Source of the DNA: an uncultured Alphaproteobacteria bacterium
GTDB lineage: Bacteria > Pseudomonadota > Alphaproteobacteria > RF32 > CAG-239
DNA length: 40,934 nucleotides
Direction: 5' to 3'
NCBI GenBank assembly: GCA_944392255.1
Contig: CALXVY010000011.1
Location: 1 to 40,934 of the forward strand
Part shown: piece by piece, positions 32,909-40,934 of the stretch
Layout: each line of letters opens with the position of its first letter
Numbering within the stretch: the stretch's first letter is position 1
Translations under genes and position numbers: made by a program
Notes under the pieces: model-generated
Told to the model about the DNA's origin: nothing
The model's input: the letters and a program-made list of their open reading frames with translations, nothing else
The model's database searches: none

Positions 32909-34963
32909 ATGTCTAATAATCTTCATGAAAATCTGATTAATCTTAATCCGGAGAGAGTAAGTCATCGTCGTATTAAAGTTTTTGGATTGATGATTGTTTC
33001 AACCTTATTGGCTACGTTTAAATGGATTTCTTCCATTCCGACAGATAGTTTTTGGCTGACAAAAGTTTTGATGACAATTTTGTTTGTTTTAACTTTTGCA
33101 TGGATTGCTTTGTTTTTCTGGTCAAGTATTTTTGGTTTTTTAGAGTTGATGAATAGACGTAAAGTCCCAGGGATAAATTGGCTACCTAAAGATGCTCCTT
33201 TGACAACTAAAACAGCTATTCTTATGCCTGTTTATAACGAATCTTCGGTTAATGTATTTGCCAATCTTTTAGCTATGGCAGATAGCTTGCACCAAACTCA
33301 AAATGGAAAGCATTTTGATATGTTTGTCTTGAGTGACACGACTAATCCCAAAGTGTGGGTGGAAGAAGAACGTGTTTGGTTGGAAGCTAAACAAAAAATG
33401 CCGCAAGAGATTAATCTTTATTATCGTCGTCGTGCAAAAAATACGGCGCGAAAAAGCGGAAATATTGAAGATTTTTGTACTAAATGGGGTGCTTATTATG
33501 ACTATATGATTGTTCTTGATGCCGATAGTTTGCTCGAAGGCGCAACTATGGTTAAAATGGTGCAGCTTATGCAGGCTAACCCCAAAACAGGTATTATTCA
33601 GGCACCGCCGATGTGCTTGAACGGACATAGTCTGTTTGCCAGAATGCAACAGTTTGCTGGTAAAGTTTACGGACCGATTGTTTCTGCCGGTTTGGCTTAT
33701 TGGCAAGTGGGCGATAGCAACTATTGGGGACATAATGCCATTATCAGAGTAAAAGCTTTTATGGAATGTTGCGGTTTACCGGTTTTGAAAGGAAAAGCTC
33801 CTTTTGGCGGTATGATTTTAAGCCATGACTTTGTAGAAGCAGCTCTTATTCGTCGCGGAGGTTGGGCGGCTTGGTTGTTGCCTGAACTGAAAGGTAGTTA
33901 TGAAGAATGCCCGCCGACAATGATTGATTTTGCCATTCGTGACAGACGTTGGTGTCAGGGAAATATGCAACATTTGAAGATTTTGATTTCAAAAGGCTTG
34001 CATCCGGTCAGCCGTGTGCATTTTACCATTGGGGTGATGTCTTATCTTTCTTCTCCTTTATGGTTGGCTTTCTTGGTAGTGGGAACGGCTATTGTCCTCG
34101 GGCGCGGTATCTTCCCTCCGGTGTATTTTGAAGAAGTACGCACACTTTTCCCCGTATGGCCGATTTTTGATAAGCTAGGAACAATTACTTTGTTTGCGCT
34201 TTCAATGTTTATGCTTATTTTTCCTAAATTTTTAGGGCTTATTGTTTATTTGCGCGATAACAAAAACAAAAAGAAAATTGGTGGAGCTATTGCGGCTTTC
34301 AAAAGTGTGATTGCCGAGATTGCGATGAGTGTTTTAACTGCACCGATTATGATGATGTTTCAAAGTAAATTTGTGTTTGATATTTTTGCCGGTAATTCGG
34401 TTTCTTGGAATACGCAGAATAGAGATGATACCGGAACATCTTTTAACGAAGCTGTGGCAAGACATTTATCACATACGATTTTAGGTATTATTTCAACAAT
34501 TGTGATTTGGTTCTACGCTCATTCTATTTTTTGGTGGATGCTGCCAATTACTATCGGTTTGATGTTTTCTATTCCAATTTCAATGTTTACATCGCGTGTT
34601 ACTAACGGGGAATGGTTTAAAAAACATAAATTCTTTTTAATTCCTGAAGAAACAGATGCTCCAAAAATTTTGCGTGAAGCCAAAGCTCATTTGAAAAAGC
34701 TTGAAGCTAATAAAACTCTGGTGCAAGGTGTGGCATTGCTTGTTGAAAATGATGTCTTAAATGCGTTGCATATTTCTATGTTGCAAGTGAATGGTCCAGC
34801 ACCTGATTTTACGCGAGAAACAGCGCAAAATGCCGAAATTAAACTAGAGAATTATTTGCAGTATGCCAAAGAGATGGATTTGAGCAAAGATGAAGAATTG
34901 TCTCTGCTTTATAATCCTAAGTTGTTATTACAAGCAAATGTTGGAAAATATTTAAAAGATTAA
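32909..34963 (+). CDS. opgH: Glucans biosynthesis glucosyltransferase H
   Basis: The 684-residue inner-membrane GT2 enzyme uses UDP-glucose to make the beta-1,2-glucan backbone and passes it to the periplasm. Two helices near residues 24-75 are followed by the cytosolic catalytic domain (AILMPVYNE; D204-A-D206 metal site; SHDFVEA; RDRRWCQG at 344-351). Several C-terminal helices form the channel. It is shorter than the E. coli protein (about 850), mainly at the N-terminus, as in other alphaproteobacteria. Its 3' end overlaps the convergent Nudix gene by 12 bp. Confidence 0.95.
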   Translation: MSNNLHENLINLNPERVSHRRIKVFGLMIVSTLLATFKWISSIPTDSFWLTKVLMTILFVLTFAWIALFFWSSIFGFLELMNRRKVPGINWLPKDAPLTTKTAILMPVYNESSVNVFANLLAMADSLHQTQNGKHFDMFVLSDTTNPKVWVEEERVWLEAKQKMPQEINLYYRRRAKNTARKSGNIEDFCTKWGAYYDYMIVLDADSLLEGATMVKMVQLMQANPKTGIIQAPPMCLNGHSLFARMQQFAGKVYGPIVSAGLAYWQVGDSNYWGHNAIIRVKAFMECCGLPVLKGKAPFGGMILSHDFVEAALIRRGGWAAWLLPELKGSYEECPPTMIDFAIRDRRWCQGNMQHLKILISKGLHPVSRVHFTIGVMSYLSSPLWLAFLVVGTAIVLGRGIFPPVYFEEVRTLFPVWPIFDKLGTITLFALSMFMLIFPKFLGLIVYLRDNKNKKKIGGAIAAFKSVIAEIAMSVLTAPIMMMFQSKFVFDIFAGNSVSWNTQNRDDTGTSFNEAVARHLSHTILGIISTIVIWFYAHSIFWWMLPITIGLMFSIPISMFTSRVTNGEWFKKHKFFLIPEETDAPKILREAKAHLKKLEANKTLVQGVALLVENDVLNALHISMLQVNGPAPDFTRETAQNAEIKLENYLQYAKEMDLSKDEELSLLYNPKLLLQANVGKYLKD

Positions 34964-35347
34964 GCCTGTTTGTTCTAATTTTTCTATGATAGGTTTATCT
35001 GCTGGCGGAAATTCATAGTTTTTTAGTTCAGAGATTGAAACCCAACGTATTGCCTCATGCGAATCCATGTAGTCAATTTGTTGGGTTGGGCTTTCGGCAA
35101 AAAACGCATTAAGGCTGATGGTTCCGAAGTCATAAGAAAAGTCAGATTTCATAAAGAATTTTTTGATTGATATTTCTAAATGTAATTCTTCCCAGATTTC
35201 TCTTTTGAGGCATTGCTCAAGAGTTTCTCCTTCTTCCAATTTTCCGCCCGGAAATTCCCACAAACCGCCTAAAGATTTATTTAATTTTCTTTGTGCGATT
35301 AAAATTTTATCTTTATGGCAAATTATACCCGCAGTTACAATTTTCAT
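34952..35347 (-). CDS. mutT: MutT-like Nudix hydrolase
   Basis: The 131-residue protein has the Nudix box at residues 35-57: G35-x5-E41-x7-R49-E50-I-W-E53-E54-L-H56-L. The usual glycine near the end of the box is His56. The N-terminus (VTAGIICHKDKILIAQR, LGGLWEFPGG) is typical of MutT, which removes 8-oxo-dGTP. AAAGGAG precedes the ATG. Another nucleotide substrate is possible. Confidence 0.88.
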   Translation of the reverse strand: MKIVTAGIICHKDKILIAQRKLNKSLGGLWEFPGGKLEEGETLEQCLKREIWEELHLEISIKKFFMKSDFSYDFGTISLNAFFAESPTQQIDYMDSHEAIRWVSISELKNYEFPPADKPIIEKLEQTGLIF

Positions 35348-35432
35348 TTTACAAATTCTCCTTTCAGAGTATATGATAATATTGTTTATCGTTATAGGTG
35401 GTATTTAAACAGATAGCAAGAGGATTGTTTCA

Positions 35433-36155
35433 ATGAAAAAACTTATGCTTATATCCGCTATGTTTTCTATGGTAATGCTTTCAACGGCACAGGCGCAAAA
35501 TGTGGCTGTGAAAGAAGGTGTGTTCGGAGAAAATGATGAAGTTGGTACCAAAACAGTTCAGCCAACCGTTAATCGAGTTTATAAGATTGATAATTTGGCT
35601 AAGAAAAAAGCTGAACTTGAAAAGCAAAAAGCAACACAATTGCAAAATAAAAATTCTTCGTCAGAGAATTCTGAGGGCTTAAAAAAAAACGCCCAAGGAA
35701 ACGACACACTAGTCACCAACTCTGGAGATGAACAGGTAAAAACTCAAGAGTTTCAGCCTTATCTCGGCGGGTATAAAAAAAGAAGCTTGGATGAAATTGA
35801 AGCTAATTTGAAACTTCCTCCTCAAGAGCTTTTGAAAAAGATCAGAGAAGAAAGAAAACAAGCTAAAGAAGCCGCCGCAGAACAACCCTTAGTGTCCTCA
35901 AAAGAATATAATGAAACAGTTGCTGATTCATTAAAAGCTCGGCGTGAAGAACGTCGTGAAATGACTAAAGAAGAACGTCGTGCCATTAAGGAAGAACTTA
36001 AGGTTTTATATAAGGCTCGGCGTGAAGAAAGACGCAATATGACCAAGGCTGAGCGTCGTGCTATTAAAGAAGAACTCAAAGCCAAAGAAAAGGCTCGGCG
36101 CGAGCAACAAAAAGAAGATAGAAAAAAACGCAGAAAAATGCGCGATATGGATTAA
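35433..36155 (+). CDS. Secreted protein with charged 26-residue repeats
   Basis: The 240-residue product has a signal peptide (residues 1-21, STAQA-QNVAV). The middle part is hydrophilic (FQPYLGGYKKRSLDEIEANL). The C-terminal third has two and a half copies of a 26-residue unit (ARREERREMTKEERRAIKEE), which predict a long, highly charged helix. I do not recognise the family; a periplasmic structural or nucleic-acid/anion-binding role is only a guess. AGAGGA precedes the ATG. Confidence 0.75.
   Translation: MKKLMLISAMFSMVMLSTAQAQNVAVKEGVFGENDEVGTKTVQPTVNRVYKIDNLAKKKAELEKQKATQLQNKNSSSENSEGLKKNAQGNDTLVTNSGDEQVKTQEFQPYLGGYKKRSLDEIEANLKLPPQELLKKIREERKQAKEAAAEQPLVSSKEYNETVADSLKARREERREMTKEERRAIKEELKVLYKARREERRNMTKAERRAIKEELKAKEKARREQQKEDRKKRRKMRDMD
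35937..36115 (+). repeat. 78-bp tandem repeat within the secreted protein gene
   Basis: GCTCGGCG recurs at 35937, 36015 and 36093, an exact 78-bp (26-codon) period. Each unit codes for the Arg/Glu/Lys-rich helical repeat. Confidence 0.85.
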
Positions 36156-36184
36156 AAAAAGCGGGATTTATTCCCGCTTTTCTT
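36154..36184 (+). terminator. Terminator of the charged-repeat protein gene
   Basis: AAAGCGGGA (36158-36166) pairs with TCCCGCTTT (36172-36180) around TTTAT. It overlaps the stop codon region. Confidence 0.88.
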
Positions 36185-36296
36185 GTAATTTTTTGAAATA
36201 TTAAGTTATAGAAAAAAAGTCTTTTTTAACTAATAATTTGCAAATTTTCTCTTATATTTTTATCAGTTATTATTTTTTTATAGGAGTTTATAACGC

Positions 36297-38906
36297 ATGA
36301 AAGATAAAAAAAGTGAGGATAAAGTTGCTCAAAGCCTTGATGATTTGAACGAAATTATTGCGCGCGTTCAAAAAGCTCAGAAAGAATTTGCAACCTATTC
36401 TCAAGAACAAGTTGATAAGATTTTTGAAGCTGTTGCCATCGCTGCTAACCAGAATCGTATTCCTTTGGCAAAAATGGCCGTGGCCGAAACCGGTATGGGC
36501 GTGGTCGAAGATAAGGTGATTAAAAACCACTTTGCCGCAGAAGAAATTTATAATAAATATCGCCATGCTAAAACTTGCGGGGTGATTGAGCGTGATGCTA
36601 CCAATGGCTTGACTAAAATTGCTGAACCTTTGGGGGTAATTGCCGGTGTTATTCCGACGACCAATCCAACTTCTACGGCAATTTTTAAAACTTTGATTGC
36701 CTTAAAAACCCGTAACGGAATTATCTTTTCTCCACACCCGCGCGCTAAAAAATGTACGGTTGAAACAGCTAAAATTTTGCTAAAGGCCGCAGAAGAAGCC
36801 GGTGCTCCGAAAGGTATTATCGGTTGGATTGAAGAGCCGACCATTGAAGCAACTCAACACTTGATGAGCCATGAAGGCATTAACCTTATTTTGGCAACCG
36901 GTGGTCCGGGAATGGTGAAAGCTGCTTATTCTTCAGGTAAACCTGCTTTGGGTGTGGGCGCCGGTAACACTCCTGCCGTGATTGATGAAACTGCCGATAT
37001 TAAAATGGCTGTCAGTTCCGTTTTGATGAGTAAGACTTTTGATAACGGTATGATTTGCGCTTCCGAACAATCTGTTGTTGTTCATAAAGATATTTACGAT
37101 GATGTTAAACAAGAGTTTGAATATCGCGGTGCTTATATCTTGAACAAAAAAGAAAGAGAAAAAGTAGGGGCTACCATTATTCAAAACGGCAAACTCAATG
37201 CGGCTATTGTTGGTCAACCGGCTTATAAAATTGCTGAGATGGCTGGGGTTAAAGTTCCCGAATCTACAAAAGTTTTAATTGCCGAAGTGGAAAAAATCGG
37301 TCCGGAAGAGCCATTCTCTTTTGAAAAACTTTCTCCGGTTTTGGCTATGTATAAAGTTAAATCTTTTGAAGAAGGTGTTGACCATGCAGTTCAACTCGTT
37401 AACTTTGCCGGCCCTGGTCACACATCCGTTCTTTATACAGCAGACCACAATGCCGATAGAATTGCTTATTTCAGCAGCAAAGTAGAAACAGGTCGTGTTC
37501 TTATTAATACTCCGTCTTCTCAAGGTGGTATCGGTGATTTGTACAACTTTAGACTTGATCCTTCATTGACCTTGGGTTGTGGTTCTTGGGGCGGAAATGC
37601 CGCTAGTGAAAACGTTGGCGTTAAGCACTTGATTAATATTAAAAACGTTGCTGAAAGAAGAGAAAATATGTTGTGGTTCAGAGTTCCTCCAAAAATTTAT
37701 TTCAAACAAGGCGCAACCGGTTTTGCCTTAAAAGAGCTTGTCGGTCATAAAAAAGCCTTTATTATTACCGATAAATCTTTGTTTAATTTGGGTTATACTG
37801 ACAAGATTACATCTGTATTAGATGAAATGGGTATTGCTTACCAAATTTTCTCTGATGTTAAACCGGATCCGGATACAGATACCATTGCCGATGCTTTGAA
37901 ATTGGTTAAATCTATGGAACCAGATGTAATCATCGCTTTGGGTGGTGGTTCTCCGATGGATGCTGCCAAAATCGTTTGGTTGATGTATGAACATCCCGAA
38001 GTAAAATTCGATGATTTGGCAATGCGTTTTATGGATATTAGAAAACGTATTTGCATGTTCCCTGATTTGGGTTCAAAAGCTTATATGGTTGCCATTCCGA
38101 CCACATCCGGTACCGGTTCTGAAGTAACTCCGTTTGCCGTTATTACAGACTCTAAAACCCACATCAAATATCCGATTGCTGACTATGCTTTGACACCAAA
38201 TATGTCAATCATTGACCCAGATTTGGTTCTCTCTATGCCGCGCGGTTTGGCTTCTGCTTCCGGTATTGATGCTTTGACTCACGCTTTGGAAGCTTTGGCA
38301 TCTATTTATGCAACGCCGTTTACCGATGGTATTGCTTATGAAGCTATTCGTTTGATTTTTGAAAATATTGAAAAGTCAGTTAACGATGGCGCCAATAATC
38401 CAAAAGCAAGAGAAAATATGCACTATGCCGCAACTCTTGCCGGTATGGCATTTGCTCAAGCTTTCTTGGGTGTTTGCCACTCTATGGCTCATAAGCTCGG
38501 CGGTGAATACAATATTCCGCACGGTATTGCCAATGCTATGCTCATTTGCCAAGTGGTTAAATATAATGCAAATGAAAAACCTGCTAAGCAAGGTACTTTC
38601 TCGCAATATCATTATCCGGAAGGACGTGCTCGTTATGCTCGTGTAGCAGACTTGTTGCATTTAGGCGGAAAATCTGATGAAGAGAAAGTTCAGAAATTGA
38701 TTGAAGCTGTTGCTAAACTCAAGAAGAGTATCGGAATTCCGGCTTCTATCAAAGAATGGGGCGTTGATGAAAAAGTATTCTTGAATAATTTGGATAGCTT
38801 GTCTGAACGCGCATTCGATGACCAATGCACTGGCGCAAATCCTGTATATCCGTTGATTTCTGAAATCAAACAGATGTATTTGGATGCTTATTACGGTCGC
38901 ATTTAG
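36297..38906 (+). CDS. adhE: Bifunctional aldehyde-alcohol dehydrogenase
   Basis: This 869-residue fusion turns acetyl-CoA into ethanol with two NADH. The N-terminal aldehyde dehydrogenase domain has catalytic C254 (GMICASEQ). The C-terminal iron-dependent alcohol dehydrogenase has the GGGSPMD nucleotide motif and iron ligands D658, H662, H728 and H742, the same spacing as in E. coli AdhE. Length and domain order are normal, and such enzymes form spirosome filaments. TAGGAG lies upstream of the ATG. It forms a single unit with its own terminator and implies fermentative growth. Confidence 0.97.
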   Translation: MKDKKSEDKVAQSLDDLNEIIARVQKAQKEFATYSQEQVDKIFEAVAIAANQNRIPLAKMAVAETGMGVVEDKVIKNHFAAEEIYNKYRHAKTCGVIERDATNGLTKIAEPLGVIAGVIPTTNPTSTAIFKTLIALKTRNGIIFSPHPRAKKCTVETAKILLKAAEEAGAPKGIIGWIEEPTIEATQHLMSHEGINLILATGGPGMVKAAYSSGKPALGVGAGNTPAVIDETADIKMAVSSVLMSKTFDNGMICASEQSVVVHKDIYDDVKQEFEYRGAYILNKKEREKVGATIIQNGKLNAAIVGQPAYKIAEMAGVKVPESTKVLIAEVEKIGPEEPFSFEKLSPVLAMYKVKSFEEGVDHAVQLVNFAGPGHTSVLYTADHNADRIAYFSSKVETGRVLINTPSSQGGIGDLYNFRLDPSLTLGCGSWGGNAASENVGVKHLINIKNVAERRENMLWFRVPPKIYFKQGATGFALKELVGHKKAFIITDKSLFNLGYTDKITSVLDEMGIAYQIFSDVKPDPDTDTIADALKLVKSMEPDVIIALGGGSPMDAAKIVWLMYEHPEVKFDDLAMRFMDIRKRICMFPDLGSKAYMVAIPTTSGTGSEVTPFAVITDSKTHIKYPIADYALTPNMSIIDPDLVLSMPRGLASASGIDALTHALEALASIYATPFTDGIAYEAIRLIFENIEKSVNDGANNPKARENMHYAATLAGMAFAQAFLGVCHSMAHKLGGEYNIPHGIANAMLICQVVKYNANEKPAKQGTFSQYHYPEGRARYARVADLLHLGGKSDEEKVQKLIEAVAKLKKSIGIPASIKEWGVDEKVFLNNLDSLSERAFDDQCTGANPVYPLISEIKQMYLDAYYGRI

Positions 38907-38914
38907 TTTCAACC

Positions 38915-38950
38915 AAAAAGCGCTATCTTGCAAAGGTAGCGCTTTTTATT
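38915..38950 (+). terminator. Terminator of adhE
   Basis: AAAAAGCGCTATCTT (38915-38929) pairs with AAGGTAGCGCTTTTT (38933-38947), one G-U pair, then a T-rich stretch. Confidence 0.93.
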
Positions 38951-39016
38951 TTGACAATTCTTTTTTTAAGATTAAAATTATTATTATGTGATAATAGTTA
39001 AATAAGAGGGGTTATC

Positions 39017-39646
39017 ATGTTGAGTAAAATTGAAGAAAGCTATACTTTATTTTTGAAAAAATTGCCGTTGTGGATTGCTTTGGTATTGCCTGTGACGGCT
39101 TTTTCTTTTGTTGATGAATATGTTGCACTTCCTGAATATTCTTGGGAAATGACAATTTTGGGAATTATCCTTTTATCTTTGACCGAGTTGTTTATTTTTA
39201 AATATGCCGGAGCTATTCAATTGGGGCATGTTGGGCAAATTATTAAAAAGACCATAGTTATTGGTTTTTATCAAGCCGTTATCGGAGCCATTATGATGGT
39301 GCCGGTTTATATTGCCATGCAAATTGCCCAACATCATCAAATGTTGACCTTTGGATATGTTCTTATTTGCTTTGTGGCCAATATCTTTTTAGGAGGTTGG
39401 TTCTTTGCCAAAGCAAATGCTATTTTGCCGTTGATTGCCGCCGGTGAAAAAATTTCTTTTTCCAAATTTAAGGAATATGTTAAAGGAAGTTATCTCCATT
39501 GGTGCTTAGTTTCCTTATTGATTTATTTTCCTTATGTTTATTCGGTTTATTTGATTAATTGCCTGATAACAAGTATGATATTGAGCAACTTGTTTATGGT
39601 GGTTTTCTGCTTGTTTAATGTTAAATATTATCAAGCAAAACAATAG
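39017..39646 (+). CDS. Polytopic membrane protein of unknown function
   Basis: The 209-residue protein has about five or six membrane helices (for example LWIALVLPVTAFSFV, MTILGIILLSLTELFIF, VIGAIMMVPVYIAMQIA, YVLICFVANIFLGGWFFA). There are no obvious catalytic or transport motifs, and the loops are short and basic. GAGGGG precedes the ATG. It is a single gene closed by a strong terminator. I cannot assign a family. Confidence 0.75.
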   Translation: MLSKIEESYTLFLKKLPLWIALVLPVTAFSFVDEYVALPEYSWEMTILGIILLSLTELFIFKYAGAIQLGHVGQIIKKTIVIGFYQAVIGAIMMVPVYIAMQIAQHHQMLTFGYVLICFVANIFLGGWFFAKANAILPLIAAGEKISFSKFKEYVKGSYLHWCLVSLLIYFPYVYSVYLINCLITSMILSNLFMVVFCLFNVKYYQAKQ

Positions 39647-39664
39647 CATATAGGCATTTTATAT

Positions 39665-39699
39665 AGGCTCAAGGTAAAAGCCTTGAGCCTTGTTTTTTT
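39665..39699 (+). terminator. Terminator between the membrane protein gene and slyX
   Basis: A perfect 10-bp stem, AGGCTCAAGG / CCTTGAGCCT, encloses TAAAAG and is followed by TG and seven T. It ends directly before the ribosome binding site of slyX. Confidence 0.93.
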
Positions 39700-39710
39700 G
39701 TGAGGGTGAT

Positions 39711-39917
39711 ATGGATAAGGAAGTTGAAGAACGTTTAATTGCGCTGGAAACAGCTTTGACACTCAATGAAAAATATGTGGAAGATTTGAATGCGGTTGTG
39801 ATAGAGCAGGGTAAAAAAATTGATTATCTCGTTAAGCAAAATCAATATCTTTTAGCAAAGTTGGAAGAAGATACGGTTAAGCCATTATCTGAAGAAACTC
39901 CTCCACCACATTATTAA
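39711..39917 (+). CDS. slyX: SlyX family protein
   Basis: From ATG 39711 (GAGGGTG at 39702-39708) the product has 68 residues; an upstream in-frame start at 39690 lies inside a terminator and is rejected. It is a short coiled coil (ERLIALETALTLNEKYVEDL) ending in the conserved SlyX tail PPPHY. SlyX proteins are common in proteobacteria but their function is not established. The gene lies just behind the T-tract of a terminator, so it depends on readthrough or on a promoter hidden in that region. Confidence 0.88.
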   Translation: MDKEVEERLIALETALTLNEKYVEDLNAVVIEQGKKIDYLVKQNQYLLAKLEEDTVKPLSEETPPPHY

Positions 39918-39920
39918 AAA

Positions 39921-39951
39921 AAAATAGCTCCTGAAAAGGAGCTATTTTTTT
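39921..39951. terminator. Bidirectional terminator between slyX and the cysteine-rich gene
   Basis: TAGCTCCT (39925-39932) pairs with AGGAGCTA (39937-39944) around a GAAA tetraloop, with A and T runs on both sides. It serves convergent genes. Confidence 0.93.
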
Positions 39952-39968
39952 GTGTTTAATGCAGATAG

Positions 39969-40934
39969 CTAAAAGGCGAGGACAGGACGAACGTAAGCAT
40001 CGTACATCTTAATGGCATAGTTTTGAAAACCATCATCACTGAAGTTTCCTCTATAAGCATGGTTATCACTAGCCTGAGATGATGACCAATAGTATTCAGG
40101 TAAAAATTGCACCCCTCCAATCCTTGATAAACTATTGTTTAAGGTATCTTTGTTATTATAAATTAGTTGTAATTCACCGGCAGCAGGTAAATACCAATCT
40201 CCTTTGTTGGTTCCGGCAGTAGTATAAGTATAACAATAATCTGCTGCGGGTGTCTTATAATAATTGCTATCTCCATGTGTTATGATGGTACTCGTATTAT
40301 TCTTACCATTATAATCTTCTTCAGGTGAATAAGTTGTCAACCCAGGAATATTATAACCTTCGGATGACCATTCTAATTCTGATTGCCCTAAAGCAATAGC
40401 CAGTTTACGACTGACATCATATACTACACCAATAGGAGTTTTACCAGCAATGACTTCAGTTGAACAACTTTTATCTGAATATAAAATTGCACCAACTGTT
40501 GGATTACATTCTGCAACGCAAGTTCCATTTTCACATTTCTGTCCGCTTGCGCAACCACCGCAACAGGTTGAGGAAGAAACACAAGAACCATTACAATCTT
40601 TGTACCCAGATTTACAACCGGTTTTTTTATACATTGTAGCACCGCCGCCGCAAGTTGTTGTCTGCTTAGAGCAAGTTGCGCATATTGCATTGGTTGGACA
40701 GCCAGCAAGAGTATATCCCGAACAGGTATTAGCAATACAATCTTTCTCGCAATCGCCATTCTTTTCATGATATCCGGGATTACATTTCCAACCGGTTTGA
40801 ATCTGATGGCTACCAGAGCCGTCATTACAAGAAGAATAAGTATAAGAAGAGTTAGCCGGTTTTGAGGTAATCTTATGAGTACAAGCAACACAGCATTTGC
40901 GTGTGTTTTGTCCACAACCATTATCACAATTTTG
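39969..40934 (-). CDS. Cysteine-rich surface/secreted protein with Lcl/DUF1566-like domain (5' end outside window)
   Basis: The frame is open from the right edge to the stop at 39969 (321 residues). An internal ATG at 40634 is not the true start, since the reading frame continues upstream with the same character. The first ~155 residues are cysteine-rich with short EGF/sponge-like spacing (CDNGCGQ, RKCCVAC, CNPGYHEKNGDCEKDC, CCGGCASGQKCENGTC). The C-terminal ~165 residues hold an Lcl/DUF1566-like domain: GDWYLPAAGEL, YYWSSSQ and the terminal YVRPVLAF. Such proteins are probably secreted and disulfide-rich. The function is unknown; an adhesin or surface-matrix role is inference. Confidence 0.75.
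   Translation of the reverse strand, partial: QNCDNGCGQNTRKCCVACTHKITSKPANSSYTYSSCNDGSGSHQIQTGWKCNPGYHEKNGDCEKDCIANTCSGYTLAGCPTNAICATCSKQTTTCGGGATMYKKTGCKSGYKDCNGSCVSSSTCCGGCASGQKCENGTCVAECNPTVGAILYSDKSCSTEVIAGKTPIGVVYDVSRKLAIALGQSELEWSSEGYNIPGLTTYSPEEDYNGKNNTSTIITHGDSNYYKTPAADYCYTYTTAGTNKGDWYLPAAGELQLIYNNKDTLNNSLSRIGGVQFLPEYYWSSSQASDNHAYRGNFSDDGFQNYAIKMYDAYVRPVLAF

Overview
The window looks like a chromosomal segment of an AT-rich, fermentative, flagellated alphaproteobacterium, probably an uncultured gut-type lineage; this is inference, as no rRNA is present. The alphaproteobacterial signs are fliX, a DksA with only one of the four zinc-finger cysteines, an F0 operon in the order atpI-atpB-atpE-atpF'(b')-atpF without F1 genes, and a maf-rng-yacG operon. 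PPDK and a bifunctional AdhE suggest PPi-linked glycolysis and ethanol fermentation. Most of these genes have a clear GGAG-type Shine-Dalgarno sequence.

Layout. 1-3323 (-): a large autotransporter adhesin with Pmp-like and AIDA-like repeats, cut by the left edge. 3.5-3.65 kb: tandem hairpin repeat. 3.7-4.7 kb (-): fliP and fliO. 4.8-8.65 kb (+): dciA, a DsbA-like oxidoreductase, then the F0 sector of ATP synthase. 8.7-12 kb: envelope proteins of unknown role, a putative HExxH peptidase, a HAD hydrolase, a lipoprotein and a small beta-barrel. 12.1-15.5 kb (+): a prepilin-like protein, fliX, dksA, maf, rng, yacG. 15.6-16.2 kb (-): a beta-barrel protein.

16.4-24.2 kb (-) is the most unusual part: four secreted or lipoprotein genes with no visible Shine-Dalgarno sequences, Bacteroidetes-like lipoprotein N-termini (Cys followed by an acidic stretch), shared internal repeats and a nearly identical C-terminal domain of about 155 residues in the two large proteins. 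It reads as a cassette acquired from Bacteroidetes encoding a family of surface lipoproteins that I cannot name.

24.8-27.5 kb (+): ppdK with a structured leader and, downstream, a long quasi-palindromic RNA or repeat element. 27.8-29.4 kb (+): a membrane-linked protein with a GH24 lysozyme-like domain. 29.4-30.7 kb (-): an MFS transporter. 30.9-35 kb (+): opgG, a small unknown gene and opgH (osmoregulated periplasmic glucan synthesis), converging on a Nudix hydrolase. 35.4-36.2 kb: a secreted protein with charged repeats. 36.3-38.9 kb: adhE. 39-39.9 kb: a membrane protein and slyX. 40-40.9 kb (-): a cysteine-rich protein ending in an Lcl/DUF1566-like domain, cut by the right edge.

I found no rRNA, tRNA, CRISPR array, transposase or integrase.
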